A stretch of DNA of 64,000 nt from Acaryochloris sp. CCMEE 5410 (GCF_000238775.2 NZ_AFEJ02000002.1:806001-870000), one strand, 5' to 3'. Numbered from the stretch's first letter, positions 35,643 through 44,886 are shown. Numbers and translations: made by a program. Notes: generated by a model not told the origin, from the letters alone.

Positions 35643-36777
35643 CAGGACTAACGCATTGACAGAAATTACCCCCAATGTTCAAGAGAGCCATCCCAGCAGT
35701 GGTTGTTCAAGAATGAATTGTCGAGCAACCTCTTGATATAACTTGCGTTGTAGGGCATACCAGTTGTCTATCTGTTGGTGCCAAACTTGTAATTCCAGCT
35801 CCACAAAAGCCCTAAGAGCACAAAACACATGGGTATGAACAGCCTCAGTTAAACGCACACGAAACCGCTGAAGTCCACACAATTGTTTGCCTGCACGATG
35901 AAGCATTCAATGCCCCAGTGGAGTGTGTGTAAATGCTCAAACTCAGCTTTACCTGCAATAGCAAGCTCCTTCGGGTCTGGCGCATACAGAAGGTAATAGC
36001 GACACGATTCGTTTTGAATCGCTGGCAAAAACCTTCACGATGCCCACCCCTTTGAGGTAAACATGTAATCCTTGTTCAGGGATGACAAGGGTATCCACGC
36101 GTTGATACTGGCTCTGGCCCAATCGCACCTGTCGATTTTTGGCAACACCAACCAGGAATCCCAATTGCACGTCTTTGAGTAAATTGAGATTGGCCTTGGA
36201 TGCATACCAAGCATCGCTGGTGAAGGTCGTCGGTCGAAGCCCCCAAGCTAAAACCTCTTGGAGCATTTCCTGGAGATATTGATTCTTGGTTTTGCCCTCC
36301 TGTTTGTCATAAATACGATAGTTAATGGGGACTCTCAAGCCATTGGGACTGGTGTAGTACAGGGTGATTAAGGGGATTCCCAAAATCGGTTTGCTATGTT
36401 TGCTACTCCAGTAATATCCCAACAGGTCCATTTTCTTGGGGTTGCTGTAGAGTTTCTCAAGAACAGTATCATCAGCACTCAAAACGCCTCCGGTCAGCTC
36501 AATCCATTCATTGTCTGCAAGTAAATCAAATAGATCTTTGGGCTCATAGCGTTCTCGAAGCAAAAGCGGTTGATGCTGTCGTGAGAAACATCTTTGAGGA
36601 TTTCTGCCATATGGCTGCATCCATCTCCTTGGGGTTGAGCTAGGAGATAGCGGACATAAAGGTCTTGGGTGCACTGAGCAGTTGAAGGCTTGCTGGGTAT
36701 TCGCAACAGAGGGAGAACATTAACGGCCTTTATCTTTCAACCCACAAAATAAAACCCGTGTCAATGCGTAAGTCCTG
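35643..36777 (-). mobile_element. Insertion sequence with CAGGACT ends and 5-bp target duplication
   Basis: Imperfect terminal repeats: CAGGACTAACGCATTGACAG at the left end and the complement of CAGGACTTACGCATTGACAC at the right end. Flanking ATCAC at 35638-35642 and 36778-36782 is a 5-bp target duplication. Length 1135 bp. The transposase inside is decayed. Confidence 0.88.
35679..36706 (-). pseudogene. DDE transposase (IS4-superfamily-like), several frameshifts
   Basis: Pieces in several frames join to one protein: 'LYVRYLLAQPQGDGCSHMAE' (36660s), 'GGVLSADDTVLEKLYS' with the first Asp pair, 'TTFTSDAWYASKANLNLL' with the second Asp, and near 35940 'KAEFEHLHTLHWGIECF', the region of the catalytic Glu, then 'RAGKQLCGLQRFRVRL'. 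At least three frame changes are needed (about 36590, 35970 and 35910). It cannot be expressed intact. Confidence 0.85.
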
Positions 36778-37149
36778 ATCACTTTGATCTCCTCAAGCAA
36801 CAAAGGCGAGACATACATTCCCTAAGCAGTCAGTTCAGCTGCTTTATGTATTCATATTGCAATAATTCCGACAATAATTACTTCCCTAGCATCAAGTTCA
36901 GCACTAGAAGGAAAACAGTTGGTTTTATACCTAGAACTATTGGTCTTTATAACAACTTGGTGTTAATTTATCGCAGTGAGTAAAAACCACAATCTGGTGA
37001 AAGAGATTGAATTAAAATCAATCTCCTAATAGCCAAAAAATGCTCCTGACTTCAAATTTCCAAAATTAACTGCATTCGAGAATATACAGTTTCGAGAATT
37101 CAAACCATGACACGTAGATTGACCGAGGGGCCAATAGGCCCTATGCTCC
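36778..37149. other. Intergenic region between insertion sequences
   Basis: 370 bp, AT-rich, no gene seen. A short palindrome GGGCC-AATA-GGCCC (about 37127-37140) lies just before the ISKra4-like end at 37150. Confidence 0.35.
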
Positions 37150-37385
37150 GGGAGCGTGTCACTTCTTTGAGAGAAAAATGATAATTGATCTTAGATGATC
37201 CCTCTTGTTGACTATGACACCAGAAGAAGAACAAGAATTCAATGCTTGCGTAACACGCATTTCAGAACTGCTGTATCAAGACTCCCAATCCCAGTCTCTG
37301 CCCATGAATACTTTGGCAGAGATTGAATGCACCGTTCGGACTCAACTGCAAACTCATGTGTCGCCTCAAATGGGTCTTTTTTTAT
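37150..37385 (+). mobile_element. ISKra4-family element, 5' remnant
   Basis: Starts GGGAGCGTGTCAC, close to the terminal repeat of the ISKra4 copy at 27059. It contains the first 60 or so codons (from 37205) of a related transposase: 'EQEFNACVTRISELLYQDSQ' and 'ECTVRTQLQTHVSPQMG', matching 'EMTVRQQIQTHVSPELG' of the other copy. It is cut off by the IS3-family element that follows; the rest of the element is not in the window. Confidence 0.8.
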
Positions 37386-38288
37386 TGACCTTTACTCGAA
37401 AAAGTGGACAGTTCATTTAAGCTGCGAGTGTTTGATTTCGTGTCCTCCAGTAATTTTCTTCAAATTGGACAGGGGCGCAATATCCAAGGGTTGAATGAAG
37501 TCGTTGTCGGTTGTAGAAAACCTCAATCCATTCTGCAATAGCCGTCTTAGCCATCGCTCGATTAGGGAACGTTGTGGGATAAATTAACTCAGTTTTGAGG
37601 GTCCCCAAAAGCTTTCAGCCACCGCATTATCCCAGCAATTGGCTCGACGACTCATACTACAAGTGATTCCCTTCTTGATTAAAGCCTGTTGATAGTCCCC
37701 ACTGGCATATTGACTGCCTCGGTCAGAATGAAAGATTAATCCAGTCTGTGCTGGTATCTGTTGTCCTAAGGCAGCCTTTAGGGCATTGAGAACTAATTGT
37801 GTCCGCATATGCTCAGCCATGGACCAACCTACGACTCGTCGAGAGAACAAGTCAATAATGACGGCCAAATATAACCATCCTTCATGGGTCGAGATATAGG
37901 TGATATCTGCAACCCAAGCTTGGTCAGGTTTCTCGCTCGTAAACGTCCTGTCTAGGATATTCGGGGCCATCGGCCCATCATGCTCAGAATGAGTAGTGAC
38001 TTTGAATGGACGCTTCGCTTGAGCACAAATCCCTAGCTTTGCCATGAGTCGGACCACCCGTTGGCGACTGACTGGAAATCCTTTTCAACCAACGATGCAT
38101 GAATTCGGGGTGAGCCGTAAGTTTGACGACTCTCATCATGAATCTGTTGAATCTGCTCTGACAAGATTTCATTCTCCTGGTGTCTAGGGGAGGGCTTTCG
38201 CTTTACCTAGGCATAGTAGCCACTTCTCGATAACTTGAGGACTTTACACATCAAGACAATGGGGAAGTTCACCTTCTCTGCTTTGATT
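37386..38288 (-). mobile_element. IS3-family element remnant (orfB part), left by rearrangement
   Basis: Begins TGACCTTTACTCGAAAAAG at the orfB end. Leftward coding pieces in at least three frames give the IS3 OrfB integrase: 'SGYYA', 'HQENEILSEQIQQIHDES', 'PDQAWVADITYISTHEGWLY' (first Asp), 'TGLIFHSDRGSQYAS' (second Asp), 'CWDNAVAESFW' (Glu) and the C-terminal 'FYNRQRLHSTLGY'. The orfA gene and the other terminal repeat are missing: the sequence runs directly into IS1 copy 2 at 38289 and is not resumed after it. Non-functional. Confidence 0.85.
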
Positions 38289-39355
38289 GGCACTGGTCTG
38301 TTAGCAGGATCTAGCTATAATGCTTCCGACGCAACCTAATGTAGATCAATGGAATGCCCATATTGTCTAAGCGAGAAGATCCTAAAGCGCGGCTTTGATA
38401 GCCTGCAAGATGGGACATTAGTCCAGCGATATCAGTGTAAGGATTGCAATCGGCGTTTCAACGAACGCACGGGTACCCCAATGGCTCGCTTACGCACCGC
38501 TAGTTCAGTAGTGAGCTATGCCATCAAAGCTCGCACCGAAGGGATGGGTATTCGTGCTGCAGGTCGAACTTTCGGTAAATCTCATACCACCATTATGCGT
38601 TGGGAAAAACGCCTAGCAGACCAAGCACAGAACTGGTCACCTCCCGCACCAGCAGCCTCTGATGTGACGGTAGAAGGGGATGAAGTTTACACGCGTGTAG
38701 GCAAAATCTTCCCCCCAGCCAATCCCAGGGCTGGACCATCCATTTCCTTGAACGCGAAAGCCGCTATTGGTTGACAGCACAAGCTGGCCTCAAGGATGCA
38801 CAACTTTTTGCAAATGGCGTTTACTCAGCTTGGGAGTGGGTCAAAGCCTGTGATGGGATTCGATGGTTTACCGATGGTGAGAGGCGTTATGGACAAGAAC
38901 TTTGGAAGCTCGCCAATGTCTATCTCAATGGTGAGGAGTGTCATCCTGACTATGGGCATCGCAAGGTTTGGCGAGAGGGGTTAGAAGTCGCGATGAAAGT
39001 TAAAGGGTCTCAGGGGAATCGGCGAGTAGAGTGGGTGAAAGCAGAGCATCCCTTTACCGCTATCAGTCTAGGGTCTGAGGTCCATGCCAATCATAATGAG
39101 GCTCACAATGCTGCCTTGAGGAGACGATGTAGTGCTTATCGAAGACGGCAGAATCTCTACGCTAAGAAGCGGTCGGGGTTACAGCGAGTGCTAGATGTAC
39201 AACGCCTGATTCATAACTGGGTTAGACCCCATTGGGGGCTCAGTAAGCAGACCACACCAGCAATGGAGATGGGATTTTGTTCTCGTCCGTTGAGCACACT
39301 AGAACTCCTCACCAATAAAGGGTTTAGGTATGTGCCCTGTTAGTAGACCAGTGCC
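38289..39355 (+). mobile_element. IS1-family element, copy 2, apparently intact, no target duplication
   Basis: 1067 bp with ends GGCACTGGTCTG (38289-38300) and the complement of GGCACTGGTCTA at 39344-39355. The flanks (CTTTGATT on the left, GAATTAAA on the right) do not match, so no target duplication is seen; the left flank is IS3 sequence and the right flank is unrelated. This suggests recombination or deletion after insertion. Its two reading frames are open. Confidence 0.9.
38349..39343 (+). CDS. IS1-family transposase, InsA and InsB frames joined by a putative -1 frameshift
   Basis: Frame 1 (38349-38774) gives an InsA-like zinc ribbon ('CPYCLSEKILKRGF', 'YQCKDCNRRFNERTG') and HTH, then the first catalytic Asp in 'VTVEGDEVYTRVGKIF'. 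At 38711-38717 the heptamer C CCC CCA fits a -1 slippery site; slipping there continues in the InsB frame as 'SQGWTIHFLERESRYWL', then 'GIRWFTDGERRYGQ' (second Asp) and 'EVHANHNEAHNAALRRR' (Glu) to 39343. The fused product would have about 331 residues. A simple loss of one C is the alternative reading. Of the multi-frame elements here this is the only one that could be active. Confidence 0.85.
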
Positions 39356-39469
39356 GAATTAAAGCAAAATCTAATAGTCGTTTGCATAAGTGGCATAACT
39401 TTGACACATAAAGTTCACTCCAAAGTCTAGAAGTTCATGTTTTTTCGTTTGTGTTGGTAGCGAGAATGT

Positions 39470-39919
39470 TTAATGGTGTTTCAGTGTAGTGGGTTTCAGT
39501 AATTCAGTCAGTCTAGCTTCTCCATGAATTTGCATAATGGCATAGTCCAGAGACTGTTGGCGAAACGGATGCAGTTGTCGCCTCCATAGGATGAAAGGTT
39601 GAGTCCCTTTTTTTTTATTGCATCTCCAACACATCACCAGCATATTATCTTGGCACAGGGTTTTGCTGATGTGGTTGCGCTTAGGTTCCAGGTGGTCAAT
39701 GGTGCTATTAGAGACCGCCAATCCTCGCTGGCAGACGGGGCAAATATCTCCCAATTTTTGGAGTTGTTGCTCGATCAGTTGACGAGCTTCCGGCGTTTGT
39801 CGCCAGTCCTGATACTGCTCACGGTATTGAGAATACACTCGATTCACCGCTGCATGGGCCCGCAGCTTTGCCCCTTGCATTTGGTTAAAGAGCTGCAGGC
39901 AAGTTTCCATCCGCGTCAT
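39470..39919 (-). CDS. HNH endonuclease-type protein, last gene of a three-gene operon
   Basis: About 149 residues from ATG 39919 (the frame is open upstream and an ATG at 39946 would overlap the previous gene). The N-terminal half is helical; the C-terminal half has two Cys pairs, 'CPVCQRGLAVS' and 'VMCWRCNKKKGTQPF', framing 'STIDHLEPKRNH', the zinc-stabilised HNH fold with a DH pair and Asn in 'DNMLVMC'. HNH proteins cut DNA in restriction, homing or defence. Its start lies 10 bp after the stop of the preceding small gene, itself 8 bp after the first, so the three form a tight operon next to an IS scar. No known system recognised. Confidence 0.8.
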   Translation of the reverse strand: MTRMETCLQLFNQMQGAKLRAHAAVNRVYSQYREQYQDWRQTPEARQLIEQQLQKLGDICPVCQRGLAVSNSTIDHLEPKRNHISKTLCQDNMLVMCWRCNKKKGTQPFILWRRQLHPFRQQSLDYAIMQIHGEARLTELLKPTTLKHH

Positions 39920-39929
39920 CGCTACTGTC

Positions 39930-40253
39930 CTAGGCTTCGAATCCATAAATATTATTGACGAGTTCGGTATGCTGCCAGCTCTGAGACCGTTGGCGCACTT
40001 GCTTGACCGTTGATTTGATGGCCGTTGCAGCCTGTTGCATGCGGGCAAAGTTAGACAGGATTTTGGCTTCAACCTGATTTGAAGTGGTTTGGATCTTTTG
40101 GGTAATCCAGGTGTATAAATCAATCACTTGCTGCCAGCCTCGGTTGAGGAGTCCCTGCTGCTTGCGTTCTGCATTGAGTTGATGCTGAGTCAGCAAGGTC
40201 CGATTATAGGTTTGCAGGTCCCGATAGGACATGTTGTCGTGGGTACGAGCCAT
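39930..40253 (-). CDS. Small helical hypothetical protein, middle gene of HNH operon
   Basis: 107 residues, basic and mainly helical, with a long Gln/Asn/Arg-rich amphipathic region ('LTQHQLNAERKQQGLL', 'ATAIKSTVKQVRQRSQ'). No membrane segment or known motif. Tightly packed between the first gene (8 bp gap) and the HNH gene (10 bp gap), so probably a functional partner; it could be a DNA-binding or adaptor subunit, which is inference from charge and context. Confidence 0.65.
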   Translation of the reverse strand: MARTHDNMSYRDLQTYNRTLLTQHQLNAERKQQGLLNRGWQQVIDLYTWITQKIQTTSNQVEAKILSNFARMQQAATAIKSTVKQVRQRSQSWQHTELVNNIYGFEA

Positions 40254-40261
40254 ATCCTCTC

Positions 40262-40708
40262 CTAATCCAGTTGGGCTAATAGCGTTCTCACCAATCTGAG
40301 GATTTCGCTCCGTTCTAAATCAAGGAAATTCCTGAGGAGTTCTTTGAAATACTGCTGATATTTTTCGAGCTGTTGTTCCACATAGTTGAGCTGATTTAAG
40401 GCATAATCTCGCTCATTCTCAATTCGATATTTAACCAAGCCATAGCTGCGATTATTTTTAGCAAAATGGTTACGCTGCTCGATCAACAATCGAATCGCAT
40501 CAGCCAAATCATCTTGTTCTCTAACGGCATAGAGTAACGCTCGGACTTGATCGGCGCTCATGCGTTGGGCAAAGGCGATATCGAGATAATGGGTCTTTTT
40601 GAGTTCGGCAATGGCCGCTTTCTTGGATAGAAGGGTTTCCTGCTTATCTTGGGGAAAGGAAGAAACGACCATAACGATTGCCAAAACGCCTAGGTCAAGT
40701 ATACTCAT
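40262..40708 (-). CDS. Coiled-coil hypothetical protein, first gene of HNH operon
   Basis: 148 residues from ATG 40708, with an alternative ATG at 40672. The N-terminus 'ILDLGVLAIVMVVSSF' is hydrophobic in the longer form and could be a short anchor. Residues about 75-148 are predicted coiled coil ('NERDYALNQLNYVEQQLEKY', ending 'LRLVRTLLAQLD'). No known domain. A possible promoter core TTGACC lies inside the first codons, which leaves the start unsettled. Divergent from the YyaL-like gene, with which it shares a 140-bp upstream region. Confidence 0.65.
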   Translation of the reverse strand: MSILDLGVLAIVMVVSSFPQDKQETLLSKKAAIAELKKTHYLDIAFAQRMSADQVRALLYAVREQDDLADAIRLLIEQRNHFAKNNRSYGLVKYRIENERDYALNQLNYVEQQLEKYQQYFKELLRNFLDLERSEILRLVRTLLAQLD

Positions 40709-40849
40709 TCATCCCCAGTGAACGTCGGAAATCATGGGTTTCTTTGGGTTTAAGGGCGAGATTTGACTTTAAGAATATTTTTGGGATTAGGAAAAATTCC
40801 CCCAAGAAGATAGCGATAGACTGTGAATGCACTCTCCTCTGGTGGCTTC

Positions 40850-42910
40850 ATGCCGAATCGTCTTGCCCATTCTGCTAGCCTCTATCTGCGCAAGCATGCT
40901 GATAATCCCATTGACTGGTGGCCCTGGTGTGAAGAAGCCCTAGAACGTGCAGCCCAGGAGAATAAACCTATTTTTCTCTCGGTAGGGTATTCCAGCTGCC
41001 ATTGGTGCACGGTGATGGAAGGAGAAGCCTTCTCCAATTCTGAAATTGCCAAGTATATGAACGCGCAGTATATCCCCATCAAGGTGGACCGGGAAGAGCG
41101 CCCTGATATCGACAGTATCTATATGCAGGCGGTGCAGGCGATGACCGGGCAGGGGGGATGGCCCCTCAATATGTTTCTGTCGCCAGGGGACTTGGTGCCT
41201 TTCTATGGCGGCACCTATTTCCCGGAGGAACCCAAATATGGACGTCCTGGATTTCTACAGGTTCTAGAAGCGATTCGCAGCTTTTATGACACTGAGAAAG
41301 AGAAACTAGATACCCAGAAAGAGAAGCTCAGTGGCCATCTGCAAAGCTCAACCGTTCTCAATCCCATTGGTGATCTCCAGCCTGAACTGTTGAGTAAGGG
41401 CATTGCCAAGAATACAACGGTGCTGATCAATAAAATGCCAGGGCCAAGCTTTCCCATGATGCCCTACGCTACGATCGCACTGCACGGATCGCGCTTTTCC
41501 ACTTCTGAGCAAGAGCAGGCCCAACAAGCCTGTCGCCAACGGGGACTGGATTTGGCCTTGGGTGGAATCTATGACCATGTGGCTGGCGGCTTTCATCGCT
41601 ACACGGTCGATCCCACCTGGACGGTGCCTCATTTTGAAAAAATGCTCTACGACAATGGCCAGATTGTCGAATATCTAGCGAATTTGTGGAGTACAGGGGT
41701 TGAAGAGCCTGCTTTTAAACGGGCGATTGCGGTTACTGTTGCCTGGCTCCAGCGAGAAATGACGGCAGAGGCGGGCTATTTCTATGCGGCTCAAGATGCG
41801 GATAACTTCGTCACAACGGCAGATATTGAGCCTGAGGAGGGGCGCTTTTATACCTGGACTGACTCGGAGTTGACCCATCTGCTGACCCCAGAAGAATATG
41901 CTGCCATGGCGGAGATTTTCAATCTGAGTGTTCAGGGCAACTTCGAAGACGGGCTGACGGTACTGCAGCGCCAGCAACCCGGCGTAATCAGCGAAACAGT
42001 AGAAGAAGCTCTACAGAAACTCTTTCAGGTCCGTTATGGTGACCGGCCCGAATCCTTAAAGACCTTTCCACCTGCCACCCATAACCAGGTGGCTAAAACC
42101 CATCCTTGGCCCGGTCGTATCCCTCCAGTAACGGATACCAAAATGATTGTGGCTTGGAATAGCTTGATGATTTCAGGCTTGGCTCGGGCTGCAGCAGTGT
42201 TTCAACAGCCTGACTATCTAGCATTAGCTACGAAAGCTGCCAGCTTTATTCTCGATCAGCAATGGTCCGAGGGACGGCTACACCGCGTTAATTATGATGG
42301 CGAAATTGCGGTGATCGCTCAATCAGAGGATTATGCGCTTTTGATCAAGGCGTTTTTAGATCTCCATCAGGCTTGTCAAAGCCTGGCCGTGGGTCAAGCC
42401 AGTCGGTGGTTAGAGGCAGCGCAAACCACACAGGCTGAGTTTGATGAGCATTTGTGGGCTGTAGAAGGGGGAGGTTATTTTAATACGGGCAGTGAAATAT
42501 CTGAAGAACTGCTGATTCGGGAGCGGAGCTGGCTGGATAATGCCACACCTGCGGCCAATGGGGTTGCGATCGCAAATTTGATCCGCCTGAGTTTGTTTTG
42601 CGATCGCACCGAGTACCTCAGCCAAGCCGAACAAGCCCTGCAAACCTTTGGGCAAGTTATGGACTCCTCAACCCAGGCCTGCCCTAGCCTATTTGTCGCC
42701 TTGGACTGGTATTTCCATCACACCTCCATTCGGACATCGGTAGACTTAGCATCAACCTATTTACCCACCGCAGTGTACAGTCCATCCTCCGAAGTTCCAC
42801 CCGGTGCCCTGGGCTTGGTTTGCCAAGGATTCAGCTGCCTAGAACCGGCCATGACAATGGCAGGACTCCACCAGCAAATTTCAGACAGTCTTACTCGACA
42901 TCAGGTTTAG
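40850..42910 (+). CDS. Thioredoxin-domain protein of the YyaL/DUF255 family
   Basis: About 686 residues from ATG 40850, chosen because family members start 'MPNRLAHSASLYLRKHADNP'; the frame is open nine codons further. The N-terminal thioredoxin-like domain has C-x-x-C in 'GYSSCHWCTVMEGEAF' and 'TGQGGWPLNMFLSP'; the rest is an (alpha/alpha)6 barrel like N-acylglucosamine 2-epimerases ('HFEKMLYDNGQ', 'TDTKMIVAWNSLMISGLARA'). The biochemical role is not established in bacteria. Its 3' end overlaps the convergent next gene by 20 bp. Confidence 0.92.
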   Translation: MPNRLAHSASLYLRKHADNPIDWWPWCEEALERAAQENKPIFLSVGYSSCHWCTVMEGEAFSNSEIAKYMNAQYIPIKVDREERPDIDSIYMQAVQAMTGQGGWPLNMFLSPGDLVPFYGGTYFPEEPKYGRPGFLQVLEAIRSFYDTEKEKLDTQKEKLSGHLQSSTVLNPIGDLQPELLSKGIAKNTTVLINKMPGPSFPMMPYATIALHGSRFSTSEQEQAQQACRQRGLDLALGGIYDHVAGGFHRYTVDPTWTVPHFEKMLYDNGQIVEYLANLWSTGVEEPAFKRAIAVTVAWLQREMTAEAGYFYAAQDADNFVTTADIEPEEGRFYTWTDSELTHLLTPEEYAAMAEIFNLSVQGNFEDGLTVLQRQQPGVISETVEEALQKLFQVRYGDRPESLKTFPPATHNQVAKTHPWPGRIPPVTDTKMIVAWNSLMISGLARAAAVFQQPDYLALATKAASFILDQQWSEGRLHRVNYDGEIAVIAQSEDYALLIKAFLDLHQACQSLAVGQASRWLEAAQTTQAEFDEHLWAVEGGGYFNTGSEISEELLIRERSWLDNATPAANGVAIANLIRLSLFCDRTEYLSQAEQALQTFGQVMDSSTQACPSLFVALDWYFHHTSIRTSVDLASTYLPTAVYSPSSEVPPGALGLVCQGFSCLEPAMTMAGLHQQISDSLTRHQV

Positions 42911-43532
42911 CTTCTGGTGTCGCCGCCACTCCTGAGGTCTCACTGCGTTCCTCGGCGGCAATGTCCACATTTTGAATCACATAGGGCAAGAAGGCCCCTT
43001 TGAGTCCTCGCTTAATGCGTTCTGATGTTTCCTCAAACAATACGAATAAGGGATACATTTTCTCTGCCCCCTCATTAAAAATATGTTGAAACTGCTGGGG
43101 CATCTCCCAGGTATAGCCCCGACTCAAGGCAACTTGGGTTTGCCGCCAACGGCTCACCAAATGCGAAAAATCCTCTTGGGGACGGTGGATAAAGACTAAG
43201 ATTTCTACTCCAGTTTTTATTTTCCACTCTGGATCACACATCAACAGTGCCAAATCGCAAGGGAGTGTAATGAGCTCGTAGGGGCTATCGGAGGACTTGA
43301 TCTCCGATTGGGGGATTCGGCACCTTACTTGCACCACAGGTAAGGGAATAGTGATCACACTATCGCGAGACCGACGAATACTGGGAATTTTCTCAAAGTA
43401 GGGACGGTGCTGTCGAAGCAGTTCCACCGCATGGTGATGATTACTATAGGTTGCCAGCAACTCTTCATAGTGGGATTGATAAACTGGCATGTTCTTCGCG
43501 AGGTGATCTTCTTTATCTAGTAGTACCCGCAC
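42891..43532 (-). CDS. Conserved-looking hypothetical protein
   Basis: 213 residues, soluble, no motif I recognise. It has a Trp/Arg-rich central region ('SRWRQTQVALSRGYTWEMPQ') and a Glu/Pro/Ala-rich C-terminal tail. The full-length, continuous frame and the 20-bp convergent overlap with the YyaL-like gene suggest a real gene. Function unknown. Confidence 0.6.
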   Translation of the reverse strand: MRVLLDKEDHLAKNMPVYQSHYEELLATYSNHHHAVELLRQHRPYFEKIPSIRRSRDSVITIPLPVVQVRCRIPQSEIKSSDSPYELITLPCDLALLMCDPEWKIKTGVEILVFIHRPQEDFSHLVSRWRQTQVALSRGYTWEMPQQFQHIFNEGAEKMYPLFVLFEETSERIKRGLKGAFLPYVIQNVDIAAEERSETSGVAATPEAKPDVE

Positions 43533-44168
43533 AAAGCCAAAAATCTACGATACAGCGTCTTCTGAATCAAAGCTGAAACGTTGAATTTTGAGTTTGTCGA
43601 TATATTATTTTGTATCATCTCATCAAAACAGCGATATTTTTTCGATGTTCAAGAGATTTAAACAGATGAGAAATAATACCCCCTCTGTTGTTGCCTGAAG
43701 AACATGCTTATCCTCATGATTACTGGTATGAAGTTTGAGGGATTGAATTCATTCTCAGGCTAATTGTTCGATGTAGCTATCACCCGACTAACTAGAAACT
43801 TGTGGCAATGTAGCTAACTCCAACGGCTTACCCTAGCGTAGGGGAACAGGTAGATCTTTTTGGGGCCAGAGAATTCTAATTGAAGGCAAAGATTCTATTT
43901 CTTGGAATGATGAGTGTCTTGGCCGATCCAACGGCAATTGGGCATATCTATTTAAATCCAAACCTATAAAACAGACGTATGGAGGTATATGGAGCCTTTA
44001 AGGTTCATGTGCACAGATGCATAGACTAGTCGGTCAGAGGGTGAGCCGTGGAATCCTCCATCTATAGGGAACTAATCCAGACGGAACCGTCTACAGAAAT
44101 GGCCAAACTTGGCAGCACCTGATTTATTTCCCTTGGTGTTTTGTACTTGTTGAACCTGGAGGAGGACC
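43533..44168. other. Divergent intergenic region
   Basis: About 640 bp without a gene or RNA that I recognise. A strong ribosome-binding site GGAGGAGG lies at 44158-44165, just before the DUF4347 start. Confidence 0.45.
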
Positions 44169-44624
44169 ATGTCACAACTCATGGCTACGAAAAATCGATC
44201 AGCGGAAACCTTGGCTCTGCTAACAGAATCTGGCCAGCACGCCCAATCCATCGTGGTGGTTGATGCAGCCGTCAACAACTATCAGTATTTACTCACTAAT
44301 CGCCTTCTTGGCATCGATGTCCATATTCTGGATGGTCAACAGGATGGTATTACCCAACTACAAACCCTATTACAGCAGTCTCAGACTTTATCGAGTCTCC
44401 ACTTGATTTGTCAGGGATCACCAGGTCAGCTACAGCTAGGAAGCACCTTGCTGTGTGAAATGAATCTATGGGTTTATGCAGACGACATTCGCCAATGGCG
44501 AAGTAGTTTGAGTGATAATGCTGAAATTTTGATTTATGGATGTGACCTAGCGGCTAACCGAGTCGGCCAAGCGTTTATTTCTTGGCTAAAATTTCTGACA
44601 GGAGTTGATGTCCACGTCTATTGA
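44169..44624 (+). CDS. Stand-alone DUF4347-domain protein
   Basis: 151 residues made up almost entirely of one DUF4347 domain: 'SIVVVDAAVNNYQYLL', 'LQTLSSLHLICQGSPGQLQLG' and 'AEILIYGCDLAANRVGQAFI' correspond to the usual 'VFIDsav.nY', 'lhivsHGspG' and 'lLYGCnvA' blocks. DUF4347 is normally the N-terminal domain of very large secreted cadherin/RTX proteins. Here it ends right after 'LTGVDVHVY' with a stop and no repeats follow, so it is either a truncated relic or a genuine stand-alone version. The excellent ribosome-binding site argues that it is translated. The His of the usual SHG motif is Gln-Gly ('CQGSPG'). Confidence 0.8.
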   Translation: MSQLMATKNRSAETLALLTESGQHAQSIVVVDAAVNNYQYLLTNRLLGIDVHILDGQQDGITQLQTLLQQSQTLSSLHLICQGSPGQLQLGSTLLCEMNLWVYADDIRQWRSSLSDNAEILIYGCDLAANRVGQAFISWLKFLTGVDVHVY

Positions 44625-44625
44625 C

Positions 44626-44886
44626 TCAGCTTTCTATGGGCTTGAATGCCTCAACCCTGTGAATGGCTTGGCGGACTTGATCTTTAGGAATAACTGCAGT
44701 GACTGCATCATGGGGGTTTTCGGCTAAGCCATCGGGATGACAGGACTCCCAAACGCTAGCCATAACCTGTACTGCAACTTCTAAAGGAATTCGCTCGAGT
44801 GTCTTACCATGATGAAATTTGAGGCTGATTGCCAACTGTTTTTGCAGTACCAAAATCTCATCAATCCCACCCGTTTTGTCATTCAT
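44626..44886 (-). CDS. Small hypothetical protein
   Basis: 86 residues from ATG 44886. Soluble, no motif recognised; amphipathic helices ('DEILVLQKQLAISLKF', 'LEVAVQVMASVWESC'). Ends one base from the convergent DUF4347 gene. Moderate coding character only. Confidence 0.5.
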   Translation of the reverse strand: MNDKTGGIDEILVLQKQLAISLKFHHGKTLERIPLEVAVQVMASVWESCHPDGLAENPHDAVTAVIPKDQVRQAIHRVEAFKPIES

